Assembly (NCBI RefSeq): GCF_014695385.1
Contig: NZ_JACJOD010000034.1
Location: forward strand, 1 to 64,000
Reading direction: 5' to 3'
Source: Trichocoleus sp. FACHB-46
Lineage (GTDB): Bacteria > Cyanobacteriota > Cyanobacteriia > FACHB-46
Length of the DNA: 64,000 nt
Position numbers and translations under genes: made by a program
The notes under the pieces: model-generated
The model's database searches: none
The model's input: only the letters and a program-made list of their open reading frames with translations
What the model was told of the DNA's origin: nothing
Part shown: positions 33,894-43,308 of the stretch, piece after piece
Layout: each line of letters starts with the position of its first letter
Numbering within the stretch: the first letter of the stretch is position 1

Positions 33894-36800
33894 ATGGGTA
33901 AGAGCTGGTTCCGCACAGTTTCTCAGGTTGTTGTCTTCCTGGTTGGATTGTGGTTGGCATTTGATTTGCTAGCTCGTCTAGGGGGAGAGGTGCTTTGGTT
34001 TCAGGAATTGGGCTATTCACCCGCGTTTTTACTGCGGGTCTGGACTAAAGCCTGTCTCTGGACGATCGCCTGCTTGGTGACGGTCGGGTTTTGGTTTGGT
34101 AATTTTGCGATCGCCCAACGCTTGCAGTACCAGAGGCCGCAAGAGCAAGATCTAAGCCCCAAGGACATTTTGTTGGGAAATCGGGTGGCTCGGCCTCGCG
34201 GCTTAGGGGTGACTAAGTTGCTGCCGCTGGCGGTGGGGTTAAACCTGTTGGTAGGCGTGATGCTGCTTTACTACGCTCAGGTGGCGGGACGCTATTGGCA
34301 TCCTCCTAGCTGGCTGGGCAAGGCTTTTGCTAGCTTTTCCAATGCATCACTGCCGTCCCCTCAGCGCTTAGAACCAGAAATCATATGGCAAATCTTGGTG
34401 CAATTGCCGACTCACCTGCCGCAGGCGGCAGTGTTGGGTGGGCTTGTGCTGGGGCTAACAATTGCCCCTCGGTTTTGGTTGCGAGCGATCGCAGTGGTTT
34501 TAGCAGTGGGGTTTGGGGTCACGCTGGATGGCCACTGGGCACAGGTTTTGCAGTACTTCTATCCCACGTCGTTTAACAGTACTGATCCGCTTTTTGGTCG
34601 CGACATTAGTTTTTATGTCTTCACTCTGCCAGTCCAGCAACTCCTTGCCTTTTGGCTGACAGGTTTAACCCTGTATGCCTTAGTGTCAGTAACGCTGTGG
34701 TACCTCCTATCGGGAGAAAGCTTGAGTGAGGGCAACTTTCCGGGATTCTCGGCTCCGCAAGTTCGCCACTTACAGGGCTTGAGCACTAGCCTGATGGTCG
34801 CGATCGCTTTTAGTCACTGGCTCAGTCGTTACGAGTTGCTGTACTCCTCTAGAGGCGTGGTTTATGGCGCTAGCTACACGGATGTAACGGTACAGTTGCC
34901 GATTAACACTGGCTTGAGCTTTTTGGCCTTGGCGATCGCGGTTTTTCTACTTTGGCGGACGATAGTCGGCTCGAAGCGAGCGAGCCAATCCGCTCCTTGG
35001 CTGTATGGGTTGAGCTTGTACGTTGCGGTTGTGGCGATCGCGGGCATCGCTTTACCAGAGGCAGTGCATCGTTTTGCCGTACAGCCTAACGAGCTAGCAC
35101 GGGAACGTCCTTATATCGAGCGCAGCATTACCCTAACCCGTCAAGCTTTTGACCTGCAAGCCATTGATGCTCAAACCTTTTCCCCCACTGGAGAACTGAC
35201 CCGCACTGACCTGCAAGCCAACCAACTCACCCTCCGCAACATTCGGCTCTGGGACACACGACCACTCCTACAAACCAATCGGCAGCTACAACAAATCCGG
35301 TTGTATTATCGGTTTCCAGATGCGGATGTCGATCGCTACACGCTTTTGAAGGATGAAGGCGGAAGAACGTTCGCGAAGCGTTCCGAAGGAAGGGATGATA
35401 TTGCTTCTTCTCTCCTCACTCCTAACTCCACCCTGCAAGAACGCTTTCAGCGAACACCCTTCACTACCGAAAAGCAGCAGGTTCTAATTTCGGCGCGGGA
35501 GTTAGATTACAGTGCGGTGCCGCAACAAGCTAAAACTTGGGTGAATGAGCACTTGGTCTACACCCACGGCTATGGATTTACGCTTAGCCCAGTGAATCGG
35601 GTGGGGCCAGGGGGTCTGCCAGATTATTTCGTTAAAGATATTGGGGTCAACCCAGCCGATGATAATGCTAGCTCTTTGACGACTTCCAGCGCTGGAATTA
35701 GAGCCAGTATCCCCATTGGTCAGCCTCGACTCTACTACGGGGAGATTGCTAATACCTATGTCATGACTGGGACGAGAGTCAAGGAGTTGGACTATCCCAG
35801 TGGAAACGACAACGTTTACAACACCTACGGGGGGCGCGGTGGTGTCTTCCTGAATTCTCAATGGCGACGGTTGCTATTTGCCAAGTACTTAAATGATTGG
35901 CAGATGGTGTTAACTCGCAACTTTACGCCCCAAACCAAGGTGCTGTTCCGTCGCAACATTAATCAGCGGATTCGGGCGATCGCCCCTTTTCTGCGTTATG
36001 ACAGTGAGCCTTATTTGATTACGGCTGACACCAACCCAGAGGCTAATGCTGGCGATGATTCAGCCGACCAAAATTATCTTTATTGGATGGTCGATGCCTA
36101 TACCACGAGCGATCGCTATCCTTACTCAGACCCTGGCAATCATCCGTTTAACTACATTCGTAACTCGGTCAAGGTGGTAATCGATGCTTACAATGGTTCG
36201 GTTGATTTTTATGTCGCTGACCTGACAGACCCAATTATTCAAACTTGGGCCAGAATCTTTCCAGGATTATTCAAACCGATCAGTGATATGCCCGCTGCCC
36301 TTCTCAGCCACGTCCGCTATCCAGTCGATTTTTTCAATGTGCAATCAGAGCGGTTGCTGACCTACCACATGACTGATCCGCAGGTATTTTATAACCGGGA
36401 AGATCAATGGCAGGTTCCGGTAGAAATATATGGCAGTAAACCGCAGTTAGTGGAACCCTATTACCTAATTACTAGCCTGCCCGGGAGCGATACAGAAGAA
36501 TTCATTTTGTTGCTGCCCTTTACGCCGCGACAGCGCAATAATCTGATTGCTTGGTTGGCAGCGCGATCGGACGGAGAAAACTATGGCAAGCTGTTGCTCT
36601 ACGAGTTTCCTAAACAGCAATTGGTCTACGGGCCAGAGCAAATTGAAGCGCGGATTAACCAAGACCCGATTATTTCTCAGCAAATTTCCTTATGGAATCG
36701 GCAAGGTTCACGGGCGATTCAGGGCAATCTGTTAGTGATTCCGATCGAGCAGTCATTGTTGTATGTTGAGCCTCTATATCTGGAAGCTGAGCAAAACAGC

Positions 36801-36974
36801 TTGCCTACTTTAGTCCGAGTCATTGTGGCTTACGAAAACCGTATCGTCATGGCCGAAACGTTTGACCAAGCTCTAGCAGCCGTGTTTGAAGCTAAAGCAC
36901 CCACTGCCCCAGTGGTGCGTCCCGTAGCCGCTCCCACACCTCCGACTCCATCGCCTGTCCCCTCAACGCCCTGA
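33894..36974 (+). CDS. UPF0182 family membrane protein
   Basis: A 1026-residue protein of the UPF0182 family. The N-terminal third holds seven or more membrane helices (from about residue 8 to 400) and the family segment [22 protein letters not shown] large domain follows with [30 protein letters not shown] and the [21 protein letters not shown] and [11 protein letters not shown] blocks. Function is unknown. Compared with the family pattern, the stretch about 484-520 (after DRYTLLKDE) carries extra residues that derive from a short palindromic sequence. The C terminus is Pro-rich. The next gene begins 21 bases downstream, implying co-transcription. Confidence 0.92.
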   Translation: MGKSWFRTVSQVVVFLVGLWLAFDLLARLGGEVLWFQELGYSPAFLLRVWTKACLWTIACLVTVGFWFGNFAIAQRLQYQRPQEQDLSPKDILLGNRVARPRGLGVTKLLPLAVGLNLLVGVMLLYYAQVAGRYWHPPSWLGKAFASFSNASLPSPQRLEPEIIWQILVQLPTHLPQAAVLGGLVLGLTIAPRFWLRAIAVVLAVGFGVTLDGHWAQVLQYFYPTSFNSTDPLFGRDISFYVFTLPVQQLLAFWLTGLTLYALVSVTLWYLLSGESLSEGNFPGFSAPQVRHLQGLSTSLMVAIAFSHWLSRYELLYSSRGVVYGASYTDVTVQLPINTGLSFLALAIAVFLLWRTIVGSKRASQSAPWLYGLSLYVAVVAIAGIALPEAVHRFAVQPNELARERPYIERSITLTRQAFDLQAIDAQTFSPTGELTRTDLQANQLTLRNIRLWDTRPLLQTNRQLQQIRLYYRFPDADVDRYTLLKDEGGRTFAKRSEGRDDIASSLLTPNSTLQERFQRTPFTTEKQQVLISARELDYSAVPQQAKTWVNEHLVYTHGYGFTLSPVNRVGPGGLPDYFVKDIGVNPADDNASSLTTSSAGIRASIPIGQPRLYYGEIANTYVMTGTRVKELDYPSGNDNVYNTYGGRGGVFLNSQWRRLLFAKYLNDWQMVLTRNFTPQTKVLFRRNINQRIRAIAPFLRYDSEPYLITADTNPEANAGDDSADQNYLYWMVDAYTTSDRYPYSDPGNHPFNYIRNSVKVVIDAYNGSVDFYVADLTDPIIQTWARIFPGLFKPISDMPAALLSHVRYPVDFFNVQSERLLTYHMTDPQVFYNREDQWQVPVEIYGSKPQLVEPYYLITSLPGSDTEEFILLLPFTPRQRNNLIAWLAARSDGENYGKLLLYEFPKQQLVYGPEQIEARINQDPIISQQISLWNRQGSRAIQGNLLVIPIEQSLLYVEPLYLEAEQNSLPTLVRVIVAYENRIVMAETFDQALAAVFEAKAPTAPVVRPVAAPTPPTPSPVPSTP
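35358..35394 (+). repeat. Repeat-like palindromic insertion inside the UPF0182 gene
   Basis: GAACG and CGTTC arms flank TTCGCGAA within a GGAAG...CGAAGGAAGG context, translating to [12 protein letters not shown]. Short palindromes of this look are common dispersed repeats in cyanobacterial genomes; I see no second copy in this window. The frame stays open. Confidence 0.5.
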
Positions 36975-36995
36975 ACCGTATTAGGATTTAGCCAC

Positions 36996-39900
36996 ATGGC
37001 AACCATCCGTGAAGCGTTTGTTAGCGCCGTTCAGCATCACGAAGCTGGGCAGTTGCATCAAGCCGAGCAGCTTTACCGCTTAATTTTGCAGCAAGAGGCT
37101 AATTATTTCCCTGCCTTGCATGGCCTAGGGCTAATTGCTTACCAAGCTGGTTACATTGAGGAGTCGATCGCGCACTACCGCCAAGCGATCGCCCTCAAGC
37201 CTGAGGTTGCTGATGCTTACAACAATCTAGGATTGGCTTTGGTTGCCAATGGTGAATATGCGGCGGCTGTGGCTAGCTACCAGCAAGCGATCGCTCTAAA
37301 TCCCCGCTACCCAGAAGCCTACAACAACTTAGGCCATGCCCTGCGGCATCAAGGCAAAGTAGCTGAGGCGATCGCAGCTTATGACAAAGCGATCGTGCTG
37401 AAGCCAGAATTTGTCTCGCCTCATTGGAATCGGTCTCTGGCTTTGTTGCTGGGTGGAGATTTAGGCCAAGGCTTTGCGGAATATGAATGGCGCTGGCGAC
37501 GCGAAGGCAAACAACTACGCCCATTTCTCCAACCTCTCTGGGATGGCTCAAACCTATCGAGACGGCGGATTCTGCTATATGCCGAGCAAGGGTTCGGCGA
37601 CACGATGCAATTTATTCGCTACGCCACCTGGGTTGCAGAACAAGGCGGGCAGGTGGTGGTAGAGTGCCAAGCTCCCTTAGTTCGCTTAGTCCAAACGGTG
37701 CCCGGAGTGCAAGCCGTTGTCGCTCAAGGTGAAGCTTTACCCGCCTTCGATGTGCAGAGACCGCTGATGAGCTTACCTTGGCTCCACGGCACCACCCTAG
37801 AAACCGTTCCTGCTCAGGTGCCCTATCTTCAGGTTCCTAGCTCTAGCTCGATCACCTTGGTCACCCCTCCAAGCACCCAGTTAAAAGTAGGGTTCGTCTG
37901 GTCGGGCAATCCAGAAAATCGCAATAATCGCAATCGCTCCTGTACAGCGGGTGACTTCCGCCCTTTGCTAAATATCCCTGGCGTAACGCTTTACAGCTTG
38001 CAAAAAGCAGCCCAACCAGAAGAACTGGCTCAACTGGGTGCACTGAGCGATCGCATCCAAGATTTAAGCCCCCAGTTACAAGATTTTGGTGATACAGCCG
38101 CCGCGATCGCGCAACTTGATTTAGTTGTCACGGTAGATACAGCAGTCGCTCATTTGGCTGGAGCTTTAGGTAAACCTGTCTGGGTATTGCTTTCGTTTGC
38201 TCCCGATTGGCGCTGGATGCTGGAGCGAGAAGACACGCCTTGGTATCCCACCATGCGGTTGTTTCGGCAAGCTCAATTTGGTGATTGGGCAGGTGTGTTG
38301 ACGCGAGTGGTGGCAGCACTGCGGGAGGCGATCGCTCAACCGCAAAAATATTTACTAGATAAAAGCCAAACCTCACCCCTAGCCCCTCTCCTACAGGAGA
38401 GGGGTGCCGCAGGCGGGGTGAGGTCAGCCAATGCTCTACCCGAGCAAGATTGGGCAGCACTCCTAAAAACTGCTATCCAGCACTATCAATCAGGTCGTTT
38501 GGCGGAAGCCGAGCAAGTTTATCAGCAAATTTTGCAAGCACAACCCAACCAAGCCGAGGTTTGGCAGTTGCGGGGGGCATTAGCCGCCACTGAGAAACGT
38601 AACTCTGACGCGATCGCCTACTACCAAAAAGCCTTAGCCCTTAAACCCAACTTTCCGGAAGCGCATAGTAACTTGGGCGTAGCGCTCAGCCAAACCGGGC
38701 AAATTGAGGCGGCAATTTTTCATTACCGACAAGCGATCGCCCTGAATCCTGGAGCCGCTGAGTTGCACCACAACTTGGGGGCCGCGCTGAAAGAACAAGG
38801 CCAAGTTGATGCCGCGATCGCGCATTACCAGCAGGCGATCGCGCTGAATCCCAACTACGCCATGACCTACAACAACTTGGGCACAATCTGGGAGGCCCAA
38901 GGTCGCTATAGCGAGGCAATGGTTTGCTACAACCAAGCGCTAGCCGTTAATCCTGAGAATGTCGACGCCCGCTTTAGCAGAGCGATCGCGCTATTACGGA
39001 TCGGTGACTTGAGGCGAGGTTTTGAGGAATATGAGTGGCGGTGGCGACGACCAGACATGAAGCCACAACCATTCAAACAACCAATTTGGGATGGCTCTGA
39101 CTTGTCAGGAAAAACCCTGCTGATTCATACAGAGCAAGGGTTTGGCGACACGATTCAATTCATTCGCTATGTAGCCTTAGTAGCGCAGAAGGGAGGCCGC
39201 ATCCTTGTGGCTTGTCAGCAAGCGTTATCCACGCTGGTTCAGCCCCTCCCCCAGATTCAGCAATTTATCGTCGAGGGTCAGGCCATCCCCAAGTTTGATG
39301 TCCATGCGCCACTATTAAGCTTGCCGCGAATTTTAGACACCAGCCTGGAAAACATTCCTGCCCAGGTGCCCTACTTGCAGCCTCCAACCTCCAGCCTGAC
39401 TTTAGTCGCCCCACCAGCCACGCAACTCAAAGTTGGCTTGGTTTGGTCAGGTAATCCTACCCATCCGCACAACAATCAGCGCTCTTGCCCCCTCCAGCAG
39501 TTTTTGCCTCTGCTAGAGCTGCCTGGAGTTGCGTTCTATAGTTTGCAAAAAGGCCCGCAAATTGCTGATTTAGCGCAACTCCCCTCTACGGCAATTCAAG
39601 ATTTAAGCCCCCAGTTACAAGATTTTGGCGATACAGCCGCCGCGATCGCCCAACTCGACCTCGTGATTGCCATTGATACCTCCGTGGCTCATTTAGCGGG
39701 AGCCTTAGGCAAGCCAGTTTGGTTGCTGCTCGACACCTCCCCTGACTGGCGCTGGCTCACCGATCGCGAAGATAGCCCTTGGTACCCGACAATGCGGCTA
39801 TTTCGGCAAACCACTGCGGGAAATTGGCCTGAAGTCATTGAGCGAGTCAGTCAAGCACTGCAAAAATTATTAGCCAGTTGCCTGCCTACACCTCTGAGTG

Positions 39901-42530
39901 ATTTGGAGGCGGCGATCGCTACTGCCCTCCAAAGGCACCAAACTAATCAACTAGAGGCAGCCAGCACCATTTACTTTCAGGTATTGCAGCAAGACCCCAA
40001 CCACCTAGATGCCTTACATTTGCTAGGAGTGATCGCGCACCAAAAACGCCAATTTGACCAAGCGATCGCTTACTACAAGCGGGTGTTGGCGATCGCGCCC
40101 AACTTTGCCGAAGCCCATGCCAACCTCAGCGCCACGCTGCGGGAACAAGGCCAGTTTGCGGAGGCGATCGTCCATTGCCAAAAAGCTTTGGCGATCAACC
40201 CCAACTTCACGAACGCTTATGCCAGCTTGGGCTTAATTTACCGTCAGCAAGGCAAGTTGGATCAGGCGATCGCAGCCTACAACCAGGCTCTAGCTAAAAA
40301 TCCTGACGATATTGAGACTCATTGGAATCGCGCTTTGGCTTGGCTGATCAGCGGAGATTTCCAGCAGGGATTTGTCGAGTACGAATGGCGCTGGCGACGA
40401 CCCCACCGACGGTCTCGTCCTTTTGCTCAGCCACTATGGGATGGCTCAGACTTGCAAGGGCAAACTATTTTGCTCCATGCAGAGCAAGGCTTTGGCGATA
40501 CGATTCAATTCATTCGCTATGCGGCTTTGGTCGCTGAGCGCGGCGGACGGGTGATTGTGGAATGCCAAGCCCCACTGCTGCGCCTATTGTCTGGGATGGC
40601 TGGCATCGCTCAACTCGTGGCTCAAGAAAACCTACTGCCCGTCTTTGATCTGCACACACCACTGCTGAGCTTGCCGCGCTTGTTGGGTACCACGGTAGAC
40701 ACCATCCCTGCCTCAGTTCCCTACATTGTCCCTCCGACACAATCCGCCGTAAAGCTCAGCGCACCTGCTGGCCATCTGAAAGTTGGCATCGTTTGGTCGG
40801 GCAGCCGCACGAATCAAAACAACCATCATCGCTCTTGCTCACCGCACTGTTTTCAACCATTGCTGACGATACCAGGAGTCAGCTTCTACAGCTTGCAGAA
40901 AGATGCCTCAGTTGCAGAACTCGCCCAACTCACCAGTGACGGTGCAACCGTAGAGAATTTAAGTTCGCAGTTGCAAGACTTTGCTGATACAGCCGCCGCG
41001 ATCGCTCAACTGGATTTAGTGATTACCGTGGATACTTCTGTGGCTCACTTGGCAGGCGCAATGGGCAAACCTGTGTGGGTGCTGCTCACCTTTGCCCCTG
41101 ATTGGCGTTGGCTGTTAGAGCGAGAAGATAGCCCTTGGTATCCCACGATGCGGCTGTTTCGTCAGCAACAACCGGGTGACTGGGCAGCTGTGATCAGCCA
41201 TGTCCAAGAAGCATTGCAAACATTAGTAGAGACACCATCGCCATCAACCCATTCTCTTCCTGCCATGCCCCAGCCTTCTCCTGAATTCGCAGCAGCTACT
41301 CCACCCGACAATTCTACTAACGTCACTCCCCCACCTCCCACCGCAAACACTAAGCCAGTGAGACCCATTGGTATCGGCTGGCAACTGAGCTTAATGACAG
41401 GATGGGGAGTTTACGGCATCAACTTCACGCTCCAGTTGCAGCAGCATCCTCACTTCGCTCCGATGTTGCTGACACCCGCCTCAGTCACCTCAGAACTGCT
41501 CAATCCGCTACACCAAGTGCTGTTGCGTCCTGCGATCGCCCAACAGGGAAATCTACAAAACCTGCTGGCTAACTACCCCAAGCAACAAGTCGGCTTAGAT
41601 ATCCCCATCTTCTACGCCTTGGGCAAAGATTTTGACTCTAAACTGTTACCGCGAGTCTCCGGTCAGCGCAATTTCGGCGTGGTGTTTTTTGAAGATACGG
41701 CCCTAAAACCAGAAGCCATTGCCAAGGCTAAAACCTATGATGCGATCGTGGCAGGCTCAACTTGGAACGCCCAAGTATTGCAAAGCTACGGCCTAGAAAA
41801 CGTCTACACCGCCCCTCAAGGCATTGACCCAGCGATTTTTCATCCTGCTCCCAAAGCCAATTTGTTTCGCGATCGCTTCGTGATTTTTTCCGGCGGCAAG
41901 TTGGAGTACCGCAAAGGTCAGGATATCGTGATTGCAGCTTTCAGGGCGTTTCGCGATCGCCACCCAGACGCATTACTCCTCACGGCTTGGCATAATTTCT
42001 GGCCACAATTCATGTTGGGGCTGGAGCAATCAGGTCACGTCCAAGGTATGCCAGCTATTCATGCTGATGGTCGCTTACGAGTAGTGGAATGGCTCGTTGC
42101 AAATGGGATTCCCGCCGATGCCTGTATTGATGTTGGCCCCATTCCCAATCACATGGTGGGGCAGATTATCCGTGAAGCCCACGTTGCGGTATTTCCCAAT
42201 CGCGCAGAAGGCGGCACCAACTTGGTAGCAATGGAAAGTATGGCTTGTGGGCTACCCACGATTCTCTCAGCCAATACGGGCCACTTAGATTTGATTGGGA
42301 GCGATCGCTGCTACGCCCTCACTCATCAAAAACCTGCTAAATCAATTCCCATTTTCCAAGGTGTAGAAGGCTGGGGCGAATCAGACGTAGAAGAAATCGT
42401 GGAAGCTCTAGAACAGGTCTACACCGACTACCAAACCGCTCAAGCCAAGGGCCAAGCCGCCGCCCGCTTCATGCAAAATTGGATCTGGGAAAAACAAGTG
42501 CAACGCTGCCTCACCGGACTCAACCTATAA
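36996..42530 (+). CDS. Giant TPR protein with three GT9-like modules and a C-terminal GT4 domain
   Basis: An 1844-residue protein. Three consecutive modules of about 470 residues each consist of TPRs followed by a glycosyltransferase-like domain of the TPR-linked GT9/heptosyltransferase type, marked by EYEWRWRR, EQGFGDT.QFIRY and LVWSGNP, then DLVVTVDTAVAHLAGALGKPVWVLL and DWRWMLEREDTPWYPTMRLF. Module 1 covers about 1-455, module 2 about 480-960, module 3 about 965-1405. A Pro/Ser-rich linker (about 1405-1455) leads to a GT4-type glycosyltransferase (1455-1844) with GKLEYRKGQDIVIAAF and the EGGTNLVAMESMACGLP donor-binding segment. No membrane helices or signal peptide, so cytosolic. Acceptors and sugars are unknown. 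Similar DNA in modules 1 and 2 implies internal duplication or conversion. Confidence 0.9.
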   Translation: MATIREAFVSAVQHHEAGQLHQAEQLYRLILQQEANYFPALHGLGLIAYQAGYIEESIAHYRQAIALKPEVADAYNNLGLALVANGEYAAAVASYQQAIALNPRYPEAYNNLGHALRHQGKVAEAIAAYDKAIVLKPEFVSPHWNRSLALLLGGDLGQGFAEYEWRWRREGKQLRPFLQPLWDGSNLSRRRILLYAEQGFGDTMQFIRYATWVAEQGGQVVVECQAPLVRLVQTVPGVQAVVAQGEALPAFDVQRPLMSLPWLHGTTLETVPAQVPYLQVPSSSSITLVTPPSTQLKVGFVWSGNPENRNNRNRSCTAGDFRPLLNIPGVTLYSLQKAAQPEELAQLGALSDRIQDLSPQLQDFGDTAAAIAQLDLVVTVDTAVAHLAGALGKPVWVLLSFAPDWRWMLEREDTPWYPTMRLFRQAQFGDWAGVLTRVVAALREAIAQPQKYLLDKSQTSPLAPLLQERGAAGGVRSANALPEQDWAALLKTAIQHYQSGRLAEAEQVYQQILQAQPNQAEVWQLRGALAATEKRNSDAIAYYQKALALKPNFPEAHSNLGVALSQTGQIEAAIFHYRQAIALNPGAAELHHNLGAALKEQGQVDAAIAHYQQAIALNPNYAMTYNNLGTIWEAQGRYSEAMVCYNQALAVNPENVDARFSRAIALLRIGDLRRGFEEYEWRWRRPDMKPQPFKQPIWDGSDLSGKTLLIHTEQGFGDTIQFIRYVALVAQKGGRILVACQQALSTLVQPLPQIQQFIVEGQAIPKFDVHAPLLSLPRILDTSLENIPAQVPYLQPPTSSLTLVAPPATQLKVGLVWSGNPTHPHNNQRSCPLQQFLPLLELPGVAFYSLQKGPQIADLAQLPSTAIQDLSPQLQDFGDTAAAIAQLDLVIAIDTSVAHLAGALGKPVWLLLDTSPDWRWLTDREDSPWYPTMRLFRQTTAGNWPEVIERVSQALQKLLASCLPTPLSDLEAAIATALQRHQTNQLEAASTIYFQVLQQDPNHLDALHLLGVIAHQKRQFDQAIAYYKRVLAIAPNFAEAHANLSATLREQGQFAEAIVHCQKALAINPNFTNAYASLGLIYRQQGKLDQAIAAYNQALAKNPDDIETHWNRALAWLISGDFQQGFVEYEWRWRRPHRRSRPFAQPLWDGSDLQGQTILLHAEQGFGDTIQFIRYAALVAERGGRVIVECQAPLLRLLSGMAGIAQLVAQENLLPVFDLHTPLLSLPRLLGTTVDTIPASVPYIVPPTQSAVKLSAPAGHLKVGIVWSGSRTNQNNHHRSCSPHCFQPLLTIPGVSFYSLQKDASVAELAQLTSDGATVENLSSQLQDFADTAAAIAQLDLVITVDTSVAHLAGAMGKPVWVLLTFAPDWRWLLEREDSPWYPTMRLFRQQQPGDWAAVISHVQEALQTLVETPSPSTHSLPAMPQPSPEFAAATPPDNSTNVTPPPPTANTKPVRPIGIGWQLSLMTGWGVYGINFTLQLQQHPHFAPMLLTPASVTSELLNPLHQVLLRPAIAQQGNLQNLLANYPKQQVGLDIPIFYALGKDFDSKLLPRVSGQRNFGVVFFEDTALKPEAIAKAKTYDAIVAGSTWNAQVLQSYGLENVYTAPQGIDPAIFHPAPKANLFRDRFVIFSGGKLEYRKGQDIVIAAFRAFRDRHPDALLLTAWHNFWPQFMLGLEQSGHVQGMPAIHADGRLRVVEWLVANGIPADACIDVGPIPNHMVGQIIREAHVAVFPNRAEGGTNLVAMESMACGLPTILSANTGHLDLIGSDRCYALTHQKPAKSIPIFQGVEGWGESDVEEIVEALEQVYTDYQTAQAKGQAAARFMQNWIWEKQVQRCLTGLNL
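38371..38423 (+). repeat. 53-bp palindromic repeat inserted in frame between modules 1 and 2
   Basis: Outer arms CCTCACCCC and GGGGTGAGG enclose an inner hairpin CCCCTCTCC-TACA-GGAGAGGGG. The element lies inside the giant TPR-glycosyltransferase gene and is read as SPLAPLLQERGAAGGVR at about residues 460-476, the linker between modules. Palindromes of this type are, from memory, dispersed in many cyanobacterial genomes; only one copy is seen here. Confidence 0.85.
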
Positions 42531-42573
42531 ATTTGAAGTTCTTTATGACTCAGGTGGGCACTCTAGGTGAGCT

Positions 42574-42601
42574 AATTTGACATATAGAATTTGACATATA
42601 G
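42574..42601 (+). repeat. 14-bp perfect tandem repeat
   Basis: AATTTGACATATAG occurs twice head to tail just before the gene fragment at 42610. Each copy contains TTGACA, but the spacing to TATAGA (14 bases) is not that of a standard promoter. Confidence 0.8.
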
Positions 42602-42609
42602 AAACAGAT

Positions 42610-42750
42610 ATGAAGCTAATTCATGTGCATGGGTTTACAGAGCTTCAGCCAGAATCACTTATTACCAATCAATATCGAAAGTTTGCCAAGAAACTTCATT
42701 GGAGTTTGGAAATTCAAGAGTTTAAGTGGAACACTCTACTCTCGTGCCGT
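42610..42750 (+). pseudogene. Possible 5' remnant of an alpha/beta-hydrolase-like gene
   Basis: About 47 residues from ATG 42610 read like the beginning of a hydrolase: MKLIHVHGFTELQPES has a strand followed by an HGF oxyanion-type turn, then a helical segment (NQYRKFAKKLHWSLEIQEFKWNTL). After that the frame continues to 42888 with unstructured sequence that overlaps the opposite-strand membrane protein gene, so a full hydrolase is not present. A truncated gene is the most economical reading. The family call is tentative. Confidence 0.4.
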
Positions 42751-42781
42751 GGCGTGTTATCTAGAACTTGTGCAAAAACTA

Positions 42782-43228
42782 CTATAAAACAAACCGTAGT
42801 AATAGCAATATCAAAACAACGGCTAAAATCCAGACTAATGGTAACCACCATCTCGCTTGTTTCATCCCATCTCGTACCGCTCGGTTGAAATGAGGCTTTT
42901 CAGCGCTGTACAGGCAAATTGCAACTAACATGTTGAGGATGCTTCTGCCAGGAGCTAGAAAACGTATACCAGAAGCAGAAGTGAACATTTCAACAACTAG
43001 AAGTACCACTGATAATATGGCGATCGCTCTACCTCGCCATAAATAGCCACGACGAAATACATTAATACTGTATAAAAGTGTACCAATTCCAAAATCAAAA
43101 AAGATGCAATAAGCGGCTAGGGCTCTAGGACTGTAAAGAGGAGCTTTGGATAGTATCTTGGCAGATATTTGTTCAGCATGGTCTTGCACCCACAAGCTGT
43201 ATCCTAAGAAATTAATATGTTTAGACAT
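42782..43228 (-). CDS. Hypothetical membrane protein
   Basis: A 148-residue protein with about three or four predicted helices (about 36-56, 68-86, 93-108 and a strong C-terminal helix at 127-147, LPLVWILAVVLILLLLRFVL). The soluble N terminus begins MSKHINFLGYSLWVQDHAEQ. I do not recognise a family. The DNA is somewhat more AT-rich than its neighbours. Its end overlaps the 3' part of the fragment frame at 42610 on the other strand. Confidence 0.65.
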   Translation of the reverse strand: MSKHINFLGYSLWVQDHAEQISAKILSKAPLYSPRALAAYCIFFDFGIGTLLYSINVFRRGYLWRGRAIAILSVVLLVVEMFTSASGIRFLAPGRSILNMLVAICLYSAEKPHFNRAVRDGMKQARWWLPLVWILAVVLILLLLRFVL

Positions 43229-43308
43229 GCTAAAGCCCTGTTGAGCCTAATAGAAATAGAGTTTCATACTTGACAAGTCAACTTGAGATATCACGAAATC
43301 TCTAAGGT

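Noticed and set aside
42574-42602. TTGACA/TATAGA as a promoter for the gene fragment
   Set aside because: The spacing between the elements is 14 bp, outside the normal range, and the similarity results from the 14-bp duplication.
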